From: Crocinitomicaceae bacterium
GTDB taxonomy: Bacteria > Bacteroidota > Bacteroidia > Flavobacteriales_D > Crocinitomicaceae
Direction: 5' to 3'
Assembly (NCBI GenBank): GCA_023957475.1
Contig: JAMLHA010000006.1
Span: 116,841 to 180,840, forward strand
Length of the DNA stretch: 64,000 nt
Shown piece by piece: positions 58,301-64,000 of the stretch. The position numbers were made by a program, and so were the translations under genes. A model generated the notes under the pieces. It was not told where the DNA came from. It ran no database searches and was given only the letters and a program-made list of their open reading frames with translations. Position 1 is the first letter of the stretch; every line of letters begins with the position of its first letter.

Positions 58301-60930
58301 CAAGCAGATGGCTTTTCCATGTATGTTCCCCAACGGTCTACACTTTTCAAGTCATAATCTGGATTAAATCCATAATCAAATGAATAGGCATTGTAACGTC
58401 CTTTTTTCGAGTTTTCATAGGTGAAATAAACCTTTTTTAAAGTTAATTTTCCACCTTCGGTACCAGTATCAATATTTTGATCATATCCCTGACACAATGA
58501 ATAATCGTAGTCAAAAACAACGGTTTTGATCGGAATAGCTGTTACAGGATTCGTTTCATAATCGGGTAGCGAATAGAGTTTTATACTATCCAGTTGTTGC
58601 ATTGCAGGATTCCCCATGGATACTCCACCTTGTCTACCATTAACACCTCTTGCATCACTTCTTGGGCTTGTATAAAAAACAGCAACATGATTTTTGGAGT
58701 AAATTTTTTCAACATACCACAATTCTTTACTACCGTATATAAAATGTCCCTTGTCATCTGCTTTATCAGCATTCAATCCTTCATCAAAAAAAGCTTCATT
58801 TTGATTAACAGGATTTCGCCACTGGTAATTATCTATTTTTTTATATTCAAATCGTATGTAACCTCCCAAATCGCCTTTACTTGGTCCTTTTATCTCATCG
58901 GTATCCACATAATCTGCATCCAATACAGAAGTTAGTAAATAAGAGTGGGCAAAAGGAGGTAATTTTTGTGAATTATAATGGTTGTCAATCCCTTTCGAAT
59001 TGGAAACGGAAGCATCTGTAGCCGAATGCCCAACCCTTCCTGTTGTACAATCAGGAGCTGATTCAGTTGCAAATGAAACATTTTCCTGACTGTGGCTGTA
59101 AGCAGCTATTCCATAAACATAACGTGCTCCTTCTGTTGTAAGTGTTGTAAATTGTCCAAGGTGATGTCCTACATTTGAATTAGAGTTGGAATATGCTTGT
59201 GAATGTACCTGTTCAACTCCCATTCCCTGATGCAGTTCTGTATTCGTCAATGTATACAATACTTGATTGCGTCTGTCTTGCCCTGATTTTTGATAACTGG
59301 AATAGGAAGGTAGTACTGCACCATTGGCTTTTTCAAATGAATTTACCAAACCTCTTGTTCCTACGTTTCTGAAACGCACAGCATTATCTGCTCCTATTTT
59401 TTCAAAATGCTGTACATCTGTTTCAACTGAAAGTTCATTTGCTTCCCTAAAAAACAATTCTGAAGAATTATAACGCATTTTTGCGGAAGCTGCATTTGTA
59501 TAATCATTCCATGGGTCAGTTTTAGATGATGTATGGGTTCCTGAAACATCAACTCCTGCTTTAAATGTCGCTCCCAAACCAATTTCTGCCCCAACACTTG
59601 TACTAACACTGTTGTTTGCCATTTGAGGGTCAAAAACATGACCTATGTCCAATCGAGAAATACGATAACTACCTGATACACCATGACCACTTACAGAATA
59701 AATATCATAAGTTAAAGACGGAACAGGTAAAGCAGGGGTGTTTTTTGTATATGTTCCATCATTTTCTCTATTGAAATCAAGCATAGCATAGGGATTATTT
59801 TGCCCGTTCTGGAGATTCATATAACCAAAACTACGCTCTGTTTTTGTTTTTTCTTTAAGCCATTGGGAAGAAAAATATCCACTTAAACTTACTGTTCCAT
59901 CAAATCCAACAGCATCTGGTCCTAAATTGAATCTTCCTGAAAAGGAATAGGAAGTCAGTGGCATTGTTATATTAGGTGTATGTGTTGACATTCCAAAATT
60001 GAATGAAGAGCTTCTACTAACTCCATTTGATCTTGAAATTTCTTTTCCTTTTTTGTTTTTTTCCCCCGTTTTTGTTCTTAAAGTTTCAGAATAACCAATT
60101 GTTAAATTAGATACACCTCCCCTTGAGTTGATAGAAGTCCCAAGATTTATTCCTTTTGAATAAGATGATTCACTATTAATTTGTTTCGATTTTGAGAAGC
60201 TAAGATTAGGTGAAATGGTAGCCCCCGACTGACTATTTCCAGAAATACCCAAACTTGCACCAAAGTTACCACCACTTTGTCCACTAATAGAAAAAGATGG
60301 GGTTACTGAAAACTCCGCACCAAATCCATTGTAATTATTATAATTAACTCCCAAAGAAGCTGATAATCCCATAAAATCAAAAGCAAAGGTTTCCAAGCTT
60401 ACTCCCACATTCACTCCTGCAGTCCAGTTTTTTTTCATGTTGAACTCCTTTGTAACAACATCTCCATTGAAATCATCAGGTATTCCTCTCAAATGTCGGT
60501 TGATAACTCCCGGATTCAGGTTCCAACCCAATCCAACCCAGGTTGCTTCCTGATCCATCGTTGCACCTGCCGAATAAGAAATATTAATCGGATAGCCATC
60601 CACATCCATCAGTGGAATGTTGTATGAAAAATCTCCTGTAAACGGATCAACCATATTGTCCATCCCGACAGGACTGAAACTTTGAACTTCAGGTTGGTCA
60701 GGACCACCTGGTATGTGAAGAATAGTGCGAGATTCTTCCGTACTAGGAGTCTCTTCTGTATCAAAAGTTATTCCCCATGGTGAAGCGTCATCGTTAATGG
60801 AATTATGGTCTTTCAGGAATAAAGAGGCATGTAACATACCTGGTGCAATTGTTTGAAACAACATACATCCGGCAAGAAACAATGCTCCAATTTGTGTCTG
60901 ATTTGATGTGTTTTTTGTCTTACTAATCAT
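55375..60930 (-). CDS. Large SpvB-like/YD-type surface protein
   Basis: 1851 aa. The hydrophobic N-terminus (GALFLAGCMLFQTIAPGML) probably acts as the signal. The SpvB-type start is at about 92-152 (VDPFTGDFSYNIPLMDVDG, EATWVGLGWNLNPG). A Ser/Gly-rich beta region follows (about 165-345), then a long shell-like body ending near NQSLQMAASANTRYRQ and GFDGFEDYDF. The last 80 residues form a SprB/PKD-like piece (SGVAPYEFEVEM, YKLIIRDANGCVYISEKTI). Proteins of this kind resemble the cocoon part of Tc/Rhs toxins. Here there is no tip. It overlaps the 242-aa gene upstream by 4 bp. Confidence 0.8.
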   Translation of the reverse strand: MISKTKNTSNQTQIGALFLAGCMLFQTIAPGMLHASLFLKDHNSINDDASPWGITFDTEETPSTEESRTILHIPGGPDQPEVQSFSPVGMDNMVDPFTGDFSYNIPLMDVDGYPINISYSAGATMDQEATWVGLGWNLNPGVINRHLRGIPDDFNGDVVTKEFNMKKNWTAGVNVGVSLETFAFDFMGLSASLGVNYNNYNGFGAEFSVTPSFSISGQSGGNFGASLGISGNSQSGATISPNLSFSKSKQINSESSYSKGINLGTSINSRGGVSNLTIGYSETLRTKTGEKNKKGKEISRSNGVSRSSSFNFGMSTHTPNITMPLTSYSFSGRFNLGPDAVGFDGTVSLSGYFSSQWLKEKTKTERSFGYMNLQNGQNNPYAMLDFNRENDGTYTKNTPALPVPSLTYDIYSVSGHGVSGSYRISRLDIGHVFDPQMANNSVSTSVGAEIGLGATFKAGVDVSGTHTSSKTDPWNDYTNAASAKMRYNSSELFFREANELSVETDVQHFEKIGADNAVRFRNVGTRGLVNSFEKANGAVLPSYSSYQKSGQDRRNQVLYTLTNTELHQGMGVEQVHSQAYSNSNSNVGHHLGQFTTLTTEGARYVYGIAAYSHSQENVSFATESAPDCTTGRVGHSATDASVSNSKGIDNHYNSQKLPPFAHSYLLTSVLDADYVDTDEIKGPSKGDLGGYIRFEYKKIDNYQWRNPVNQNEAFFDEGLNADKADDKGHFIYGSKELWYVEKIYSKNHVAVFYTSPRSDARGVNGRQGGVSMGNPAMQQLDSIKLYSLPDYETNPVTAIPIKTVVFDYDYSLCQGYDQNIDTGTEGGKLTLKKVYFTYENSKKGRYNAYSFDYGFNPDYDLKSVDRWGTYMEKPSACSNDIQTGDLRPSDFPYTGFNKTQTDQWAGAWALSTIHLPSGGRIEVDYESDDYAYVQHKRAHQMFKIIGVEGQTPASELNISSNSQKNKAIYFEMIPGTSISDYGKYGDMVYFRALMKFDDNRYDFVPGWAKISEITTGTYDGVACGKLILQAARMMDNGSSEYNPISVAAVQFGRLHLSRMLPPSNQNSIDGEGPTFLDIANALAGAFTSFEELFTGPNLPLWRKDVGTHLIRNKSWVRLQNPDKKKLGGGYRVKEVRIYDAWNDLSGSGQEMHYGQQYTYTLQDGSSSGVASYEPQLGGDENVWRTPIANNSEYMLAPDIRNYQETPFGEQFFPSPSVGYSHVTVKNLPREGVTRTATGKVVHDFYTAKDFPTIAKRTGISSKTVKFPLFAIFFSMNIDEASASQGFVVENNDMHGKPKSQQVYAEGKNDPISKVEYFYQDEPIVVDGIAARHLVNDVKSIRKNGTVTTSIVGRTYEAVADFRSSSSRMSSGSVDINLNYTLPFILVPMILGSGSLEATEFRSAVFVKTIERKGIMSRTVATDLGSVVETNNLAYDAETGEILLTQTTTDFNDKVFNFTYPAHWYYEGMGQAYKNVGFTRTGNINFASGVTTILNASNCFTGDEVGVIQSGVLKQAWVTAVNGSSAKLLLKDGTPVTGVATKIKILRSGRKNLQNTPIGSIVLRENPLGGLGANVFEKILQAGSVEYVDEWGTFCECFTDEELENATTNPYVLGLKGNWRPKASYVHLSGRTQTYENANSNIRQDGVFTSFTPFYKLTGGNWGIDRQNWTYTSSVTEFSPFGQPLETIDALDRHSATQYGYNQSLQMAASANTRYRQLGFDGFEDYDFENCSDNHFKVGFEAEIVSTESHSGRRSMKVSAGTPVVYSTQIVEDCDETACNLSVNRIDGDAKRYQILSGVAPYEFEVEMINGFVTYTIDGNEISIRSVPPSPVTYKLIIRDANGCVYISEKTI

Positions 60931-61655
60931 TTTACTAAAAAGTTAAGTTGATAGTTCATTCCTTTGGTGTTTACAACAATTAATTTGTAAGATCCGGTAG
61001 ATAGATTCCGAACATCGAGTTCAAAGAAATTAGCACCTGTCTTGACAACCTGAACCACTTGTTTTTTGTCCTCTTGTGAATTGTTATCGTCGTAAAGTGT
61101 AGCTTGAGTAGAAGTATTCTTACTGTCGTAGATATAAAATTTAGTCCCAGTTGATTTATAACGCTCATCAAGCTTAAAGAACAATTTGCCTTCACTCGTT
61201 TCGTAAACTGTTGCATCTGGTGTAACATTCAATGTTGCATATTTATAAGGTTCTTTGATCGGCTTATACAAAATAAACTCCCATGCCTCAGACTTTTCGA
61301 CAATTATTCCGTTAAAGGTCTTTTCCAACTGCCATCCATAACGTTTGTTGTATTCCAATTCTGGCGCATCATACGGATACACCAACTGAAATCCTTGTAC
61401 GCCATTTATACGGAGCTTGGGTTGATTAACCGTTACTCCAGATGTGGCACTTTGGTTTTTCTTCAATTCCACCAATACATAATTGTAACGAATATCATCG
61501 CGACCTTGATTTTGTTGGGTGTAATACCAATTGAACACAGGATATTTATGATCAATCGTATCCTTATCGGGAAGACTGACCAAAAACACATTGTTCTGAC
61601 TTCTTGCCAGAAAACTGATGCTAAAAAGAATGAGTAAAAGAGTTTGTTTTATCAT
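60927..61655 (-). CDS. Secreted beta-rich protein of the Rhs operon
   Basis: 242 aa with a signal peptide (MIKQTLLLILFSISFLARSQ). The first half (PDKDTIDHKYPVFNWYYTQ, EYNKRYGWQLEKTFNG) reads like a fibronectin-type sandwich, and the C-terminus (NLSTGSYKLIVVNTKGMNYQLNFLVK) like a sorting-domain-like strand set, though without the usual PNPA start. It overlaps both neighbours by 4 bp. Function unknown; a linker or assembly factor for the large proteins is possible. Confidence 0.7.
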   Translation of the reverse strand: MIKQTLLLILFSISFLARSQNNVFLVSLPDKDTIDHKYPVFNWYYTQQNQGRDDIRYNYVLVELKKNQSATSGVTVNQPKLRINGVQGFQLVYPYDAPELEYNKRYGWQLEKTFNGIIVEKSEAWEFILYKPIKEPYKYATLNVTPDATVYETSEGKLFFKLDERYKSTGTKFYIYDSKNTSTQATLYDDNNSQEDKKQVVQVVKTGANFFELDVRNLSTGSYKLIVVNTKGMNYQLNFLVK

Positions 61656-63958
61656 AATTTAAATCTTGTTTGAATGGACATTAAATAAGGAAATTGTTCG
61701 TATTGTGTGCGGTAATAGTTTTGATAAAAATTACCCAATACGAAACGCTCAGCACGCATGCTTACATCCAAAAATTTATATACTTGCCAAAGGGCTTCAA
61801 AATGCCCTCCAATACTGGTTAACCCAGAAAAATCACTTGCTAATTTAGCCCCTACGCCTAGTTTTACTCTTTCCAACGCATATTTTCCTTGCAGTCCAAA
61901 AACACTTGTTCCAGAAGAAACTCCATCAACACTTCGGAAAAAGTAATCGTAAGAAAGCGCAGCAGAATATTTTCGCTCACTTATAGATTGAATAAGCCCA
62001 AATTGTGTGTACTTATTCAATCCCGAAGTATCTGTGATTAAGTAATCATTATAGGAAATGGATGAACTCGATTTAAGGTCTTTTAGGTTATAATTGGAAG
62101 TTAAAACCGCACCAATCAAATAATTATTTCCTCTTTGTACTGTATTCAAAAGTGGTTGTGCTATTTGGTGGTGAACATGATTGAGGACTACTGAATAATT
62201 GAAGTAACTGGTGTAATTTCCACTCAAATTTACTCCTGTCATATTTAGTCGTAAATCATTCATTCCATTTACTGCACGGATTGTTTCATCCATTCGATAC
62301 AATAAACCTATTTTCATGAATTTTGCTACCTTATGGGTGGTATTAACTTCAACACGTTGGTTGTTGGGTTGCATGATTCCAAACGTAGTTGTATTTGCAT
62401 ACGGATCTATTCGTCTGTAGGAAACAGAAAAATCAGATCGAAGTTTGGAAACAGACTGTGTATATTTTCCAAGCAACAAGTGAGATTGATAATTGGAGAA
62501 AACAGATTCAAAAACTCCCATTGACGTAGTTGAATCCATCAATTTGTTTAAGGATGTTTTTCCATAAACCAAATCAATTGCTCCTCCCTTGTAAAAGATA
62601 GGAACGTACCGCAAATCCAACTCTAAAGATGCTGCTGGATCATAAGCTGTTTGTCCTGGAATGTTGCCTTGAGCACTCAAAAAACGAGTATTTGTCAGGT
62701 AATTGAATCCAATGAATGCGTGTGTTCCTTCTGGTGTTCCATATCCTGTGCGTATAGCTGTCAGCCATCCATTGTTCATGATTTGTTGAAAGTCAAAATT
62801 ATTGAACACATTCTGACTGTAATTCATCTGATTGGTTATTTCATTGGTACTTAACATCAAATTGTTTAATGTCAAGCCACTTGCAACAGAAAGATAAATA
62901 GTATTGAACTGGAACTCCGCATGTAATCCTTTTATGGGAACATTCTGATTCGACATGGCAGTTGTTTTTGGATAGGTCAGTCCTATATCCAATGTTTTTA
63001 GACTTTGTAAAAAATTCACTTTTTTCAATTCTTCATTTGCTAAATCAGGACTGTTTAATTGTGTTTTATATGAATTCAGTAATTGTTTGGAATTTTCGAG
63101 CGTATTAGAAAGGCTGTCATACGTATTTTTAAGCGTGGTTATTCGATTGTATATCTTCATAATACTATCGTAGTATAGCTGATAGTCTACTTGATTGCTC
63201 AAATTAGGTGGGTTGTAGTTGATTGTTTTTAAACTATCAGGAATATCAGGTTTATAATTGTTTAGTGAATCTTTTTTAATTGCTAATGAATCCTGCATTC
63301 GTTGGGAAAGTGCGTCTTTTTGTTTCATGACTTCTCGTTCTGCCATACGTTTGAGTTTATCCAGATAAACCTCAACATATCCCATTAATCCAGATAGGTC
63401 AGCTTGTTTTTTTTGAAGTATTACTTGCTGATCCTCAAGGTTGGTAAGAGATCCTGTCAACTTTTCTTTTTGTTGTTCGATCAATCTATCCTTATCCAAA
63501 CTGATTCTGAAATAATTGTTTGCCCCCAAAGGAACTTTCAAGGTAGAATAATTGAAACTCACATTTATTGGAAGTCCTGCAACGCCTGTAGAGAAGTCTC
63601 CCCGTGTCGTGAAAATAGAACCTATGCTTCTGGAAGTATCGATAAAAATAGTATTCATTCCGTACGAATAATTCAGATCAATAGAACCAGTTGTGCTTTT
63701 TAAATCATCAATTATGCGGTTTTTTAATTTTGTTGCAGTAGAAATAGTATCTGAAACTTCTGGCAATTTGAAATCCGATAGACCTGTTAATTTTTGAAGT
63801 ACGCGTTTGAAATCAAAATCTTGTTTTGGTTTTTTGTTTTTACTGATAAAAACAGAATCCGAAGGCTGCGAAAAAGAGTAAAAGCTACAGTAAAAAACTC
63901 CACAAAGAACAACCTTGTATAGCCAAGTATACCGAGATGTTAAGTGTAGTTTTTCCAT
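61652..63958 (-). CDS. Predicted outer-membrane beta-barrel protein with a coiled coil, first gene of the Rhs operon
   Basis: 768 aa. Signal peptide ends near YSFSQ. A Lys/Asp/Leu-rich section and a coiled coil at about 165-330 (EKLTGSLTNLEDQQVILQKK, YDSLSNTLENSKQLLNSYK) face the periplasm. From about 345 to the end, alternating strands suggest a barrel (IKGLHAEFQFNTIYLSVASG, FSVSYRRIDPYANTTTFG, FPYLMSIQTRFKL). No T9SS or TonB family is recognised. As the first visible gene, coupled by a 4-bp overlap to the next, it is a candidate anchor or exporter for the Rhs proteins; this is inferred from position only. Confidence 0.7.
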   Translation of the reverse strand: MEKLHLTSRYTWLYKVVLCGVFYCSFYSFSQPSDSVFISKNKKPKQDFDFKRVLQKLTGLSDFKLPEVSDTISTATKLKNRIIDDLKSTTGSIDLNYSYGMNTIFIDTSRSIGSIFTTRGDFSTGVAGLPINVSFNYSTLKVPLGANNYFRISLDKDRLIEQQKEKLTGSLTNLEDQQVILQKKQADLSGLMGYVEVYLDKLKRMAEREVMKQKDALSQRMQDSLAIKKDSLNNYKPDIPDSLKTINYNPPNLSNQVDYQLYYDSIMKIYNRITTLKNTYDSLSNTLENSKQLLNSYKTQLNSPDLANEELKKVNFLQSLKTLDIGLTYPKTTAMSNQNVPIKGLHAEFQFNTIYLSVASGLTLNNLMLSTNEITNQMNYSQNVFNNFDFQQIMNNGWLTAIRTGYGTPEGTHAFIGFNYLTNTRFLSAQGNIPGQTAYDPAASLELDLRYVPIFYKGGAIDLVYGKTSLNKLMDSTTSMGVFESVFSNYQSHLLLGKYTQSVSKLRSDFSVSYRRIDPYANTTTFGIMQPNNQRVEVNTTHKVAKFMKIGLLYRMDETIRAVNGMNDLRLNMTGVNLSGNYTSYFNYSVVLNHVHHQIAQPLLNTVQRGNNYLIGAVLTSNYNLKDLKSSSSISYNDYLITDTSGLNKYTQFGLIQSISERKYSAALSYDYFFRSVDGVSSGTSVFGLQGKYALERVKLGVGAKLASDFSGLTSIGGHFEALWQVYKFLDVSMRAERFVLGNFYQNYYRTQYEQFPYLMSIQTRFKL

Positions 63959-64000
63959 AGTAATTTCATAATGTATTGAGACTAATGTATTTAAAAATAG

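Overview
The window looks like chromosome of a Bacteroidota bacterium, probably a Flavobacteriales (Crocinitomicaceae/Fluviicola-like) member. Evidence: low GC, promoters of the Bacteroidota type (-33 TTG, -7 TAnnTTTG), several secreted proteins with type IX secretion system (T9SS) C-terminal sorting domains, a PorG-like outer-membrane protein, and very large YD-repeat/Rhs proteins of the Bacteroidota type. The genus is an inference.

Positions 1-28.9 kb are mostly ordinary core genome: tsaB (partial) behind an OmpR-type response regulator, a TPR lipoprotein, a PorG-like protein, mfd, a LysM/periplasmic-binding-fold protein, guaA, a TsaC/YrdC protein, panD, a flippase-like membrane protein, a RfaE2-type nucleotidyltransferase, a PpiD-like foldase, a dicarboxylate symporter, an RlmI-like methyltransferase, a PlsC-like acyltransferase, an FkbM methyltransferase and three T9SS cargo proteins. 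Exceptions are a strong hairpin/leader upstream of the response regulator and a small lipoprotein family (4.8-6.7 kb) that appears to have arisen on top of a decayed T9SS gene and to use its promoter.

At about 29.2 kb the character changes. Two 120-bp tandem repeats, an inverted terminator and what looks like the 3' end of a tRNA-Ser lie just before a tyrosine recombinase. This suggests the left edge of an integrated island whose other end is beyond the window. Next come an orphan hypothetical gene, an intact IS110-family transposase with a plausible bridge-RNA region upstream, and an HU gene broken by a frameshift at a 42-bp interspersed repeat.

From 33.2 to 64.0 kb everything lies on the minus strand and forms one polymorphic-toxin locus. 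Reading in transcription order: a 768-aa predicted outer-membrane barrel, a 242-aa secreted protein, an 1851-aa SpvB/YD-type protein, a 340-aa secreted protein that looks like its detached C-terminal part, a 242-aa LolA-like protein, and a 4055-aa Rhs protein with a central beta-propeller-like region and an HExxH metallopeptidase tip. Downstream lie three orphan Rhs C-terminal cassettes, each carrying the end of the Rhs core, a different tip and a candidate immunity gene. One tip is a second, unrelated HExxH protein. The other two are homologous hydrophobic tips whose neighbouring one-TM proteins are also homologous. All candidate immunity proteins are exported or membrane-anchored, so the toxins probably act at the envelope. 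A block of about 1 kb shared between the main gene and one orphan gives a route for tip exchange by homologous recombination.
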